Part shown: positions 10,905-22,671 of the stretch, piece after piece
How the letters are laid out: the number at the start of each line of letters is the position of its first letter
Numbering within the stretch: the stretch's first letter is position 1
Assembly: GCA_964036295.1 (NCBI GenBank)
Contig: OZ038465.1
Location: 7,815,167-7,879,166 of the forward strand
Direction: 5' to 3'
DNA from: Plumapathes pennacea
Lineage: Eukaryota; Cnidaria; Anthozoa; Antipatharia; Myriopathidae
Length of the DNA: 64,000 nucleotides
Position numbers and translations under genes: made by a program
The notes under the pieces: model-generated
Database searches by the model: none
Seen by the model: the letters and a program-made list of their open reading frames with translations, nothing else
What the model was told of the DNA's origin: nothing

Positions 10905-13900
10905 CTATTTTTTCGCTGTCCTTCCATCATGGCTAGTAGACGGATGCGCATGCCCGTGCCCATGCGCAGATGTGTGATCTTTTGTTTTTCCGCGCGCTCT
11001 GCCAGGTCCGCGGTGTTTCACTTTCCCGCCAATTTGTGGCGGAGGGTGCGCGGTCGGATCTGTGCGTAATATCGTCCCCACGGCCTTTGTCCGGCCTTCG
11101 CGGAATATCATTCGAGTGTCTGGTTTGACGTATTCTGGTTGTTTGATAAAACGGAACCTGACTGTCGCCTTGTCCCCCGTACGCATGTGATCTGTGTTCA
11201 TGTGGATTATTGTTGCCGTCTGACGCATGCTGCCGCAGTGAACTGAGAACGAGACACGAAGATATGAAGTCACAAGCAAAGCACTTAGTCTCTTGAGAAG
11301 TTCGTGAAGAAAGTTGGTAAAAAAAAGAGTGCTGTGCAATGTATGCATAGCGAGACAGACAGAGACAGACAGAAAATGGCCCAATTTACACTAGAGACGA
11401 ATTATCCATCTATCCGTCGAGTTATTCGTCAGACAGATAACGCACCCAAGGGGGGGGGGGGGGGGGGGGGGGGGGGGTGGGGTGGTTGAGCGTACTACGC
11501 AATCCCTCAAAAGGAGATCCCGAGATTTCGCCTCGCTCAGGGAGGTTTAGGTTCAGGTTTAGGATAAGGTAGGAGGGTTATGGTCAGGGATAAGTTACCT
11601 AACGTCCCCATAAGCAAGACGAAACCTCTGTGACCTCCTTTTGAGGCACTACGAAGCGCGCGCACTTATCCGACGAGCCAGGAATGAAAGGTTTTTTCTT
11701 ACCCATGGCCTGGTATTTGGTGCTGATCGTTGTCGGATGGTGAAGGACCAGTACCTCGGCCTCAAACTCCCAACATGCTTGTGGTTCCAGTCGTTTGTCC
11801 ACCATCACCATTCCTTTTCGTATCTGGGAGCGCTTGATCTGTGACAAAAAAGAATTGTCAAAACGAACGAGAAAACGCGATAGCGACAGAGAGCGCGCAT
11901 TACTAGAAATACGATACTCGCAGATGTCCGTCTTGCCCAAATGGTCAGAGATGTGACCCTGTTTGCTCGACTGCTCATGAAGGAAATACAGTCGAACCCC
12001 GCTATTTCGAAGTCTCACGGGACCTGAAAAAAAGTTCGAAATAGCGGGGTTTCGAAATAACCAAGCTTGTCAAGCTAGTAAAGCTAATCCAAGGGGATTC
12101 GGCTAGACTTCGAAATAACGGGGACTTTGAATTAACCGAGTTCGAAATAGCGGGGTTCAACTTTATCACTACACGTGCCGTGATATCAGATTATGAAGAA
12201 AGATCCTTATACGGTGGGGAGGGAGGGGGCTTCATACTGAGATCGCTAAAAGTCGAGATACAAAAGTTAGATTGATCTGAGGTCGATCTAAGAAAAACGT
12301 TGACTGTTCACACTTGGCTCGCACTTAACTGATCAACTTAACTGCCTAGTAATGAAAGGGCCTTGTTGTCCAGCTTATTCCAGGTAGTGCTTCGACAAAT
12401 ATCAAACTTTTCTGCTTAGACAGACCTTTTTTAGTGAGAACGAAGCCGTCTGCCCAGCTCGCAGTTCTTTGACGGGTAGTCTCTTGCGGTGAATACTCCT
12501 GATCGAGATGGGTTGGAAGTGGCCGATAGGGTCTGGGCCAAGCATTAACACGTCGTTGAGCCGTATGACTCCCTTGAGGCACGTGCCTGACACGACCGTA
12601 CCCACACCCTGTGGAAATGGTCGAAAAAAAAAATCAGTCAGAAGTACTCAAGATTTGCTCCGACGAAGGGCTAATGCTCGAAATGGCGTTTAGATCCACA
12701 TCAACTTTTAGTTTATTAGCATACGTTTACTTTTATCTACGCCGACCAAGAGACCATAAGTTACCCTATACTGTAGCCTCTTGCGCCGACACCTAACCCA
12801 TTATACTCCTTTCACACTGACGAAATAGCAACTGTATTCATTTTTTCACAGCAGTAAATTTCTTAGTCTAATAATATCCATGATACTCTATTGTTGCAGT
12901 TTAGCTTTGATTAAAAGCTAAAGCGTCTATGAAATGTTTCAGATGTCTAGAAATGACAGCATCTGGGTCATAAGATCTGCAACCATTGACTAAGAAAATT
13001 GGCTTTAAAAACATGGGTCATCTGTGCATTAGTTTGAAATTCAGCTCTACCGTGGGGCGCGCTGCACTCACCGGGACAGAGTATGTGTCATCAATCTGAA
13101 ATTCCGCGGGTTCCTCCCGTTTGAACTGTGACCTCATCGATAAGAGGTTTAAGAACATTTTTAAGAGGTCCAGATTTTCACCAGTCACATTTGAAATCTG
13201 GAATATGGGGCAAACCCTAAAAAAACAACAACAACTTTAAGATATAGTTCGTCGAATAGCAGAAAGAGAATGCAGTTACTGGCTTTCATACTATTAATGA
13301 CGCCATTTCCAGTTCCAGATGACGGACAATCGCACTAGTTTCTTTGGGCTTTTTTGGTACTCCAAAATATTTTGCATCTGAACTGCGCATTTCACGCAAA
13401 ATACTGCGTAAATATTACATTTCAGTTTAGAGCTGTCTGCGTTTTGTATCCAAACATCTGCATACATGTACTTGTACGCAAAACGTCCAATTTGCTCACT
13501 CGCTCGTTCACCTGTATTAAAAACACTGATGTCCAGTCAGCAGTAAATTTCTCAACATTACTCACGAACAAAATCAGTTTATATGATAGATACCATATGA
13601 CGATATTTTATTTACTGTACACATTTTCCATTTCCTTTCCGCGTTTTTTTTTTCTTTTTCTTTTTTTTTTTTCTGTGCTATTGCACACTCAAGCATGCGA
13701 TGTCTGCATGACTTTCCTATTCGTAATCAATGTTGACCAGTCGGGTTTGTAAAAGCGGAGCAAGTAGCAGAGTTTGGTTTTCAAGAAGCTTTACTTCTGT
13801 CGTGCTCATGGCACGCAAAATACTTCTCCTGCTTTATTTAATCTAATCGCATATCTCTTACCTCTCAGAAACAAAGTTTGTCGCAGACACCACCACATCG

Positions 13901-15615
13901 TCTTTATTTTGCACGATGACAGGGATTTTTCTACATCCTGGCGACTTGAGAATTCTAGCGAGCAGTTTCATTGTTTCTTGTAAAACGTTTGGAGGGCACA
14001 TGTCAATTTTGGTGACTACGACAAACACTGGCACGTTCAACGCCAGGGCAAGGCCCAGGTGTTCTGTGAAGTGAGTAACAAAGAAAATCAATAAATATGG
14101 GATGGAGGACACGGGAGTTAAGAGGAAAGACTATAGTAAAATAGAAGCAAAAAGCTTGAGGAAAGAAGAAGCTTAGTGAAGATAAAACAGAAAGAGGAAA
14201 GAAGAGACAGACAAACAGAGAGCTGCAAGAATAGGGAATAAAATGAGGCCCAGATGGAAAGATAAACAAAAGAATTTTTTGGAACCAAGAAGTAATGAGC
14301 TATAAAAAACGGACAAGATTAGGACAAATAGCTTGAATAGCAAAGTCAAAAAACAGTGGGCACCCTACCCTTGGTCATTCCAATAATTCCTGCATTCGAT
14401 CCAATCTGCAACAGCGGGAAAATATAAAGATTAATTTCTGTTATCCAAAAGATACACCTATACCAAAAGCTGTCAATATTTCAAAACTCTTCAAACAATG
14501 AACTCTATATAGTAGATAACAATGATATAAAACCAATAGAAAAGCCAACAAAACATGTACAATTTAGCCTGTTATTGACTTTTGTCTACTAGAGGTGGGG
14601 CTGAACTTTGATAAGTGAGTACTATCTTGAAAGAGAAAGTTTTACTGTTTAATTGAGACAAAACAGAAAAGCAGCCACATCAAAATTCTAACATTTTCAA
14701 GAGTTGGTCAGTCCAGGGTAATTTCAGACCTAACTAGAATAATAATATTGTTTACTGTTTCCTGTTTTCTGAAAAGTATCTGTATTAACACTTACCATCA
14801 ACATTGCAAAATCTGGAACATGTCCAGTCATTCCAAATATTGTTGTCTTCAGATACCTTTCATGTCCTGCCAGATCTATGAATGTGACAACCTACATTTT
14901 GTTTTGAATAAGAAAGAAGTTCACGATTTGTGATAAAAAGAGGTAATTTGTGCTTTTTACAAAAAAAAAAAAAAAAAAAAAGTACCATTAATAATATTTA
15001 CAAGGTTATACATTATGGAATGGTCAGATTGAAAGGAGAGTTCACTTGTTGAGATAAGCAGTATAAGAACTTTAGTCATGGTGACAAAAAATTGAAACAC
15101 CTAAAAATCATGCTCAGATCAACCCCTGGTCTGACAATCTAAGACAAATTTGCACAGTGCAAATAGTTCACACACAGCCTTACAACACCTAAATAAAACT
15201 CACACTGTACCACAAGTAAATCAGCCTATAAACTACCCATCTAAAGCCATACCTTGGATGACTTTAGACAGATGTTTGCCCAGTCAAGTCCACTACCTGC
15301 ACAGAAATAAAAAAAAAATTATCAGACCCTTTATGATCAAAGTAATGCCCTCCTTTCACCTATGTCATAACATTTTGACAGGATTTTCAAACATGGAAAC
15401 TCAAAGAATTGAGAATACAACATGAAAATCCCAATTCAGAAAACCATGATAAAGGCCATGAAAAGGAAAATTTTCATGTCCCCCTACCCCCCCCCCCCCC
15501 CCCCCCCCAGGGAAATTCATGGCTATGAAACTTTTAACATGAAGTACGAGTAACCTATAACTCAGTACATGGCAATTTTCTTTTTTTATGAAAGTTTTCA
15601 CACTGTGCTAAATTT

Positions 15616-15647
<32 letters not shown>

Positions 15648-18600
15648 AGGTAAAGGCATTACTCATCAATAGTTGAAAATTGATCTGACCTCTAGACAGA
15701 CACCCTTTATGTCAGCTTCAACTGACCTCTCTTACCAAGTGTCCGTCTTAGAGGGAGTTCACTGTATGTGATTACTGTATCTCATCTCACCATGGACATC
15801 AGGTTTGTTGACAACATTTCCTAGACTGTCAAATCCTAGAATGTCATTTCCTACACTGCTAGTCCTGCCTGACTCCATCTCGTGCTTGTGGCGGAAGAGT
15901 TTCTGTCGGGCCATGCCACGCCCATTATCTAACTCTCCATGTGTTAAGACACCCAGTAGGGTACTCTTGCCTGCATCAACATTCCCCACAACAGCAACTC
16001 TAAAAGTCACATAATAAAGCAGTATGAATCCTGGGGAGTAGGTGTGGTTTAGCTCCGGCTCTTCAATAAAGTGTTCATGAAGATCAAAGATAAAATCCTA
16101 CATCTACTTTTATATTGTCCTCATGTTATTATGTTGTTATTTTGCCAGTATGAATCAGGTTAACCATAAAAAGGGATATGTATAACAATTATTACTTATT
16201 ATTATAATTAATTTATTATTATATTATTACATGAGGTGAGACACAGGAATATGGATTGAGTTATTGTTAGTAGTACAAATTTAAAACAACTTCAATATAT
16301 TGAGTGCACTACCTAACTTCCATGAAGTCTTCATCGCTGACACGCTTTCGCACAAGGTATTCAGCAACAGCACCCTCTTCAGCAGCCCGTTCTCTCAACA
16401 GCACAACACAAGCACCGCAAGCCTCACCAAGCAACTTCAATGTATCAAATGAGGCTCTGAGGTCATCAGGGGTTAGGCCATTGGCACCTCCATCTGAAAT
16501 TTTAAAAATTAAGGCACTTATTGCTAGCTTTTATGTGATATCAAAATATCATCTTCCAAGTTATGCATCCTACAGCAAAGCTACACTGATGTGTTCAAGA
16601 TGTATGTGACTTAAGCCTTCATGCAAAACACAGGTCAATACATAGCTTTTATCAAGATCTATGGATGCTTTGGACAAAGCCATGTGTCACACTTTTGGCT
16701 GATTAAATCCAATGCTTTGTGTCTGATTATTTCTTTCTAGAAACACAAAAAGTAACACTGCCAAAATCTTGAAGTGTCACATAATTTATTAAACAAAAGC
16801 ACAAATCAGCTCCAGTTTGTGTTTCAGACTGTAGGATAAATAATATTTCTTAAAGTCTTAATAACTAACCTCCTACACCAAGTTCATAAATAGTCTCTCC
16901 TTGGCCTTCCTCTAGTCTATACATTAACTTTTGATAGAGGACATCAAAATGATCATCATCTGGACTCACCAGTGCTGTCTGGAATAAAATAATGTATGCA
17001 CAGATAAAAGAAATATTAAGTGGGGTTAAGCTGGAATAATTAGCCACTTCCATAATCATGTGCAGTTCGTGAAATGCAGATGTTGATTTTATGGTAAGAC
17101 GTGGTGGGAAGAGTGAATAATGGAATGATTCTTTTGTGGTAATGAAATTATGTAGAAATAAGACCAAGCTCCACAGAGAGATTTAACTGACAGACACCAT
17201 TGCTTATGTGGGGAGTAAACAGTGCTCATGACGAGCTTCATGGCTTTCAGGAATTCACTGCATGATTTCCGATTGAATTAGCATTGGCATGAAATTAATT
17301 AAACCTGGACCCGCAAATTCTGTCAACACTTATGGCCTGTGGTTTGGGTGAAGTTTCAGAAGTGTTCAAATTTCATGCATTGTCCAGAACAGATCACGAC
17401 GGCTGACTCACGCGTCCGGACCCAGTTATGAGATGGCGTTTGTATCTGAACACGTGTTTGCATCAATCAACACTGGATTCAAATAGGAGGTAGTATGCCC
17501 TTTCGACTACGCTATGTGGCTGCAATGTAACCCAACAACAAGGTTTGCTCTGCTTTCCCGGAGGAAATAACCCAAGTGAAAGAAGACATCTGGCAGGAAA
17601 TTGAAGAAACTGGCGCGCAAGCATGAACATTTTCTACTCCGGATGCGAGAAGGACGACGTTTTCACTAAAGCCGCTTTTGGAGAATCTGCTGGGCTCCTG
17701 AGGCAGCGAGGATTTACTCTTGTAGTTTTGCTTTTTCTCCCGCCTTTCAAATGTATGCTTCAAATTCTCCGCCGGGCAAGTAATGAAGTTGTGCCATGAT
17801 CGTTCCGTGTTAATAACTCAGCCAAAACAGATTTTTTTCAGCCTGGTTTTCCACTCCTACACAAAGCTTTCAGGTGGCTCGCCCAAGCTTTTGGAGAGGA
17901 AACTGTGGCTTTATTTATTCCGAAATGTTTCCACACTTCTCAGCCTATTTTTCCTCTCCTACACAAAGCTTTCAGGTGGCTTGCCCAAGCTTTTGGAGAG
18001 GAAACTGTGGCTTGTTTATTCCTAATTGTTCTCGGCCCGTTTTTCCTCTCTTATACAGAGCTTTCAGGCGGCTCGCCCACGCTTTGGAGAGGAAACTGTG
18101 GCTTTATTTATTCTGAGATGTTTTCCGGCCTCGTTTTCCTCTCCTACACAAAGCTTTCAGGCAGCTCGCCCAAGTTTTTGGAAAGGAAACTGTGGCCTAT
18201 TTATTCCAAAATGTGAGTGAAATGTTTTAGAATTTCTCGGCCTGGTTTTATTCACTGCGGAAACATTTGAGTAGTCCATAGGAGTGATGCTTTTATTATC
18301 CCGAAACATTCACGTCTTGCTGAAGTGAACGCACTCAAATATCGGACCCTGCTGAGAGTTTTGGCACCTTCAATGTTAGATACAGTAGGAGGGCGAAAGC
18401 GTGAAGCTTGTCATGTTGCTGCTGTGCATGATTGTGAAAGTGTCTTATTGAGGAATGAGTTGAAATTCAACACAGTCACTGTCTTTTACATCTGCCAGGC
18501 TCTATAAATATTTTGGAGATAAACACCATTCAATTTCACACAACTATAGTGTATTAAAAAAGATTAAACAAGGTTACAATAAAAAGAAATTGTCTTGAAT

Positions 18601-19155
18601 AGCACCCCACGTGGGATTACACTGACTGCAGATTTTAAATAAAATATAATATTCTCAGGTTGAACATCTCAGCAATATCCTGTAAGACCTTGTCTCAAGA
18701 GAATCCTGGAGCAAGGTATTTATATGCAAATCTTGCCTACCATAATCTTGATAAAATATTTTGTTACAAGATCTTGTCAAAATCTCAGTTAGCCAAGATT
18801 AATCAGGTCCAGATTTATGCTTTATGGTTAATGCTTTTATCTTGGATATATTCTTGTAAGATCTTTCAAGATCTTGGTAGGTCCTGCCAAGATCTTGGTA
18901 AGATCCTGCTAATCTTTTAAGAATAGATCCTGCCAAGATCTCACGTACTAGGATCATGCTAAAACTTAGATCATCTACATATCCTACCCTGGAATCCTCG
19001 GTATGCTGGGAACCATTAACTTTCCCGTCAGCGTACAACTCATCACCTGTGTCTGGGGCAAACAGGTTATCGACACCATTGGGCAAAAAGGCCTCTTGCT
19101 TGGACAGGGAAGATAACTTCTCCTCCACATTAATCTCTTCAGTAGCTGCACTCAT
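10905..19155 (-). CDS. GTPBP1: GTP-binding protein 1 (translational GTPase)
   Basis: GTPBP1 is an EF1A/EF-Tu-like GTPase that can deliver aminoacyl-tRNA and promotes exosome-dependent mRNA decay in the cytoplasm. Twelve exons join in frame to 628 aa: 19155-18949, 16978-16870, 16493-16313, 15999-15791, 15296-15253, 14891-14796, 14405-14369, 14063-13862, 13216-13072, 12608-12426, 11838-11703 and 11242-10905. All have GT-AG boundaries. G1 GNVDAGKS is at residues 171-178, the signature [11 protein letters not shown] follows, G3 DLAGHE is at 256-261 and G4 TKID at 312-315. Domains II and III follow ([34 protein letters not shown]). The tail is Lys/Arg/His-rich. Near-identity of many blocks to vertebrate GTPBP1 favours it over GTPBP2. 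The exon-1 donor (GTACGT at 18948) is the least certain boundary; it is phase 0 and leads directly into the ALVSP block. Confidence 0.93.
11451..11477. repeat. Poly-G tract in GTPBP1 intron 11
   Basis: An uninterrupted run of about 27 G on the plus strand lies between exons 11 and 12 of GTPBP1. On the sense (minus) strand it is poly-C. The plus strand could form a G-quadruplex. Long G/C runs recur in this window (9041-9078, 15484-15509, 21871-21882, 53006-53021), and their lengths are likely to be assembly-sensitive. Confidence 0.8.
11989..12163. mobile_element. Pogo/Tc1-mariner-like MITE in GTPBP1 intron 10
   Basis: The 175-bp element is flanked by TA on both sides (11987-11988 and 12164-12165). 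Its terminal inverted repeats are CAGTCGAACCCCGCTATTTC at the left and AAGTTGAACCCCGCTATTTC (read inward) at the right. The interior holds further degenerate copies of CGAAATAACGGGG in both orientations. There is no coding capacity. TA duplication and CAGT-type ends point to mobilisation by a Tc1/mariner (pogo-type) transposase. Confidence 0.78.
15617..15646. repeat. Poly-A tract
   Basis: A run of about 28-30 A in GTPBP1 intron 4. Similar runs are at 10721-10743, 14960-14979, 61513-61532 and 62324-62343. None has a SINE head beside it that I can recognise. Confidence 0.7.
15640..15776. mobile_element. Fragment with a pogo-like terminal repeat in GTPBP1 intron 4
   Basis: Reading inward from its right end on the minus strand, the sequence starts TACAGTGAACTCCCTCTAAG and continues with GACGGACACTTGG and then GAGAGGTCAG. 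This resembles the CAGT...CTCT(C/T)TAAG ends of pogo/Tigger-type elements. The matching left end was not found; a related internal motif (GACCTCTAGACAGACACCC) lies at about 15688-15706. Low-confidence fragment. Confidence 0.35.
17839..18237. repeat. Tandem repeat of about 92-110 bp, four copies, in GTPBP1 intron 1
   Basis: Four imperfect copies begin at about 17839, 17941, 18033 and 18126, each starting CAGCCT or CGGCC(C/T). Each shares ACAAAGCTTTCAGG, GGCTCGCCCAAGC and GGAGAGGAAACTGTGGC, then TTATTCC. A short fifth start (CGGCCTGGTTTTATTC) follows at about 18238. The array produces overlapping open frames that are side effects of the repeat. It lies between coding exons 1 and 2 of GTPBP1. 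Confidence 0.85.
18690..18950. repeat. Degenerate CAAGATCTTG palindrome cluster next to GTPBP1 exon 1
   Basis: Multiple copies of the palindromic decamer CAAGATCTTG and shorter forms (AAGATCTTG, AAGATCCTG, AATCTTG) are clustered over about 260 bp. They end directly at the exon-1 splice donor (18948). Repeat-like stretches include GGTAGGTCCTGCCAAGATCT. The cluster may have expanded from the donor region itself. Confidence 0.5.
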
Positions 19156-20298
19156 GTTAATGCTGTGATTTCAGATCCAAAAATAAACAAAATATAAATT
19201 ATGCCCAACAGACAAAATAAAAATAGACACAAAATACTCCCAGAGAGGTTTATAAATAGAGCAATTAGTGTTTTATGACCCAAAATTATATATTGGTTCA
19301 TAGATAAAGACTAGGAATATTTCTGGGCCATCAAAAATATTGGGAGTCTTGAGCTTGTATTACAAAAAAAAAACATGAATTCTCCCAACTATTAAGGAAA
19401 ACAACTGCACATTCAAGTAATAGTCTGGCTGTAGTAGTTGCAGCTTTATAGTATTTTCACCTGATCAAGTTACATAAAGCAAAAGCACTACTGGCAAGGG
19501 ATTAAAACAGAAATTTGAAATTGATCTGTAAATCGTTTATGATAAAATTAAAAAAAAAACTTAATAGTACGCTACACTCAATATTGCATTGTTAACGTGA
19601 TGAAGATAATATTACGTGTTCAAAAGATCCACGTCGACATATTTTGTGATTTTTGTATATAAGCCGGGATCCTTTAGTAAAATTCGCGATCACCCAATAA
19701 AACAAACCTGCTTTTCTTCTTCCACCTGCAATCCTTATCTCAGAAGCATTCTACAAAATACTTTGTTCTGTTCCACTCGGTTAATATCAAACCATCAAAG
19801 TGCCACCATCTGGGAACCGCCGATGGCCAGTTGAAACTTTGGTGCAATCTGCAAACTCTCTATTTAAGTATCTTACCCAGAGATCTTGACAGAGCTTATG
19901 TCATATGAAAACGACTTGATGCAATGAAATCGAAAAACAAAACAAATTGCAGAATATTTCATCAGAACAACAATGCCCAGGCGTTTGCGCTTGCGTAGTT
20001 GCCACTTGTCCCCAGACCCCAACATTTTGTTTACGTTCAGTACTCAGTTTTCGTCCAGGTATTTTGTATTTACCGTGGCTAATTTGTGCGCGGGAAAACA
20101 GATACAGCATTCCTAATGGATGCAGTGCATACAAAACGAATCAGTTTTTTTTTTTTTTTTCCATTGTGGTTGGACCCAGTCCCCCAGAGGCCCAGAACTC
20201 TGAAAGATCCGTCTGTTTGTTTGTCCAGCGGTATTTATTTTTCTTTGAACTGTATACTTCATGTATCGCACATGATCGTGTATGAAACACAGTGACGA
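19156..20298. promoter_or_regulatory. Shared upstream region of GTPBP1 and Josephin gene
   Basis: GTPBP1 (start 19155, minus) and the Josephin gene (start 20299, plus) are divergent, with 1143 bp between start codons. A bidirectional promoter is plausible. No TATA box was recognised in either direction. A poly-T run (about 20145-20160) lies 140 bp before the Josephin ATG. No coding exon is supported within it. Confidence 0.45.
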
Positions 20299-21220
20299 AT
20301 GGAGATCTACCATGAGCGTCAGAGCCGAATGCTTTGTGCACTTCATTCGTTGAACAACCTCTTTCAAGACCGAAATGCATTCAGCAAATCGATGCTGGAC
20401 GACATTTGTTGCCAGTTAAATCCCGAGGCCTTGATCAATCCCCACAAGAACATGCTTGGCTTGGGTGACTACGATGTCAACGTACTTATGGCTGCATTGC
20501 AGCTGAAGGACTACGAAACCGTTTGGTTTGACAAAAGAATGTGAGTATGACTTCTTCATACATTAACTTTTAACGACACTACTCAAAATAAACAAAACCA
20601 TCAAAGGGATCATATAAATAATCTAGTATTAAAAAAAAGCACCTATCAACTTTAACTGTTGTAGTTGTTTGCAGTAAAAATTATAATGTGCTGTGACAAC
20701 TGTTAGCCAACTTATTAGCTAACTTATTAGCTTAGATTTTCAGACTTTCTTCCGAGCAAGCTGTAGCTGAATTATGTATGTGTGAAAGGAGACATTTGCC
20801 TGTATTTACCCTTTAGAAATCTTAAATTTATTCTAGGATATTATTGTTGGTATAGTCTGGTATACCCATTAGTATTGTCTCAGTAAAATATTTATTCAGT
20901 GTTTTTTTCTCTCTTTCCATTTTTTTAGAAGTCCAGAATCTTTGAACCTGGAGAATATATTTGGATTCATTTTAAACAAACCCAGTAGTATGAATTTGCT
21001 TGGAATTCAGATGCCAATTAAAAGACAGCATTGGTTTGCAATTCGTGAACTTGGTAGCAACTTTTACAATCTGGATTCTAAACTTACTGCACCCGTTTGT
21101 ATCGGAGGTCATAGTGAAATGAAGAAGTTCCTTGCAGACCAGCTCCGTCCACCACAGTCTGAACTCATTATTGTCGTAACAAAGGAAGTTGCTGAGAAAA
21201 GCTCTTGGAAGATAAATTAA
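20299..21220 (+). CDS. JOSD2: Josephin-domain deubiquitinase (JOSD1/JOSD2-like)
   Basis: This is a small cysteine protease of the Machado-Joseph disease (ataxin-3) family that removes ubiquitin; family members act at membranes and in endocytosis. Two exons, 20299-20540 and 20929-21220, join in phase (AT|A) to give 177 aa, close to human JOSD2. The ATG gives the family start MEIYHERQ. The catalytic Cys is Cys13 in [11 protein letters not shown], the His is His115 in [10 protein letters not shown], and the third residue is Asp130 in YNLDSK. The [14 protein letters not shown] block is also present. Nearly the whole protein is the Josephin domain, with no UIM tail, which excludes ataxin-3. JOSD1 or JOSD2 cannot be told apart safely for an invertebrate single copy. 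Confidence 0.92.
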
Positions 21221-21255
21221 AACTATACAATTTCACAAATTAAATATTTAAATTA

Positions 21256-21261
21256 AATAAA
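21256..21261 (+). terminator. Poly(A) signal candidate for the Josephin gene
   Basis: AATAAA lies about 36 bases after the stop codon. A second candidate is at 21567-21572. Either could be used; no transcript evidence is available. Confidence 0.4.
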
Positions 21262-21633
21262 TTGACAGAGTACACAGGCTAGCTCTGACTAGAAGAAAAC
21301 CGTTCTTGTTATAACAGAGAAAAATGATGTAGTGATTTAATAGTGTGTTATTATTATGAATTTGTCTTTAGTTTATTATCATGTTTGCCTGTGATCTAAA
21401 TACATGATTTTTACTGAATATTATCAGAAGACATACTTGATTTGTACATACTTTTCAACTTGTTTCAACAATATAATAAAATAATTATTATGGAAGTTGT
21501 TTTTGGTAGGACATAAATACATAATGTAGGACTGCAAAGTATGGCATGATTCATAAAATATTTGTCAATAAAATGTGTATACTTTTGGGAAACATTTGTG
21601 GAATGGTTGTGTGACATTCTAGTGCATCATTAG

Positions 21634-21695
<62 letters not shown>

Positions 21696-22671
21696 TATCC
21701 TGAGCTTGATCTGCAAGAGTAATCAGAGCACTAAATCCAGAATGCTGTAGTATCTTTTTTTAAATTTTCTAGTCTAATTTTTTTAATGTTTTAAGGATTT
21801 AATAGTGATAGGTTTTAAGCACTTTTTCTTTACATACTTGTACAGATTATTTACACCTTCTTTTATAATCCCCCCCCCCCCCGTGTGGCCCCCCTGGCTT
21901 CAGAAGAATAAATATAATTATTTTTTGGAAAGGCAGAGATTTTAGAATGCCCCTGATATCTCCAAAGCAAAGCTATTTGTGGACATGAAACGTTTCATAA
22001 GGATTAGCACATTGCCAGTGGTTTCAATTTTACATTATAAAGTAACTGTGATACTACAGGCATTCTGATTGGCTAAATAACCGTGTAAGATAAGGGGTTT
22101 TTTTCACACAGGATGCATCATGTATTTCTTAAATATTCTCACAGTAAACACTGACTACGAATAAATAATGTTCCATAATATATGTTAGTATATTTGCAAC
22201 AAAAAGTGGGCAAGAATTACTTTTTTGGACAAGCAGCTTCAATGTTTGCCCTTATTTTAGAGCATTTAAAAAAATCTAGACTATTTGCGCCTATTTTCGG
22301 CACCAGTTCCAGACTCAAAAGGAGCGAAGTTGTTATGTCACCATGGTAACAACACCAGTAGTGATGTCATCGATATCAGTAACACACATGCGTGAAGGAC
22401 TCGTTGTGATAACAATGACTTGAGTTGTTGAGAAATATGGAGATGGAGAATAACTTTTTAACCTCGAGAGTTCCATGAATAGCTTCTAGAAAGATTGTGA
22501 AACAAAGAACCTTCTTTCAGGCTCAGTTCGCAGGAAATACGTAACTGTTCGACAGCTTCGATTCGAACATTCAAACGGCGCGAGGAGATGGGTTTCCAAG
22601 CGGCGTTTTACATTAATCGCTTGCAAGTTTTCGAATCGAGCGTCTTCTAACTGCATTCTTCTGTAAACACC
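21262..22671. other. Intergenic between Josephin gene and KIF19
   Basis: This holds the rest of the Josephin 3' UTR, an (ATT)n microsatellite at about 21635-21691, a C run at about 21871-21882 and the KIF19 promoter side. No coding exon is supported. Confidence 0.5.
21635..21691. repeat. (ATT)n microsatellite
   Basis: About 18 perfect ATT units downstream of the Josephin gene. Confidence 0.9.

Noticed and set aside
17783-18220. Overlapping repeated open frames that could suggest a repeat protein
   Set aside because: They come from an intronic tandem DNA repeat in GTPBP1 intron 1, in several frames at once, with no start or splice logic.
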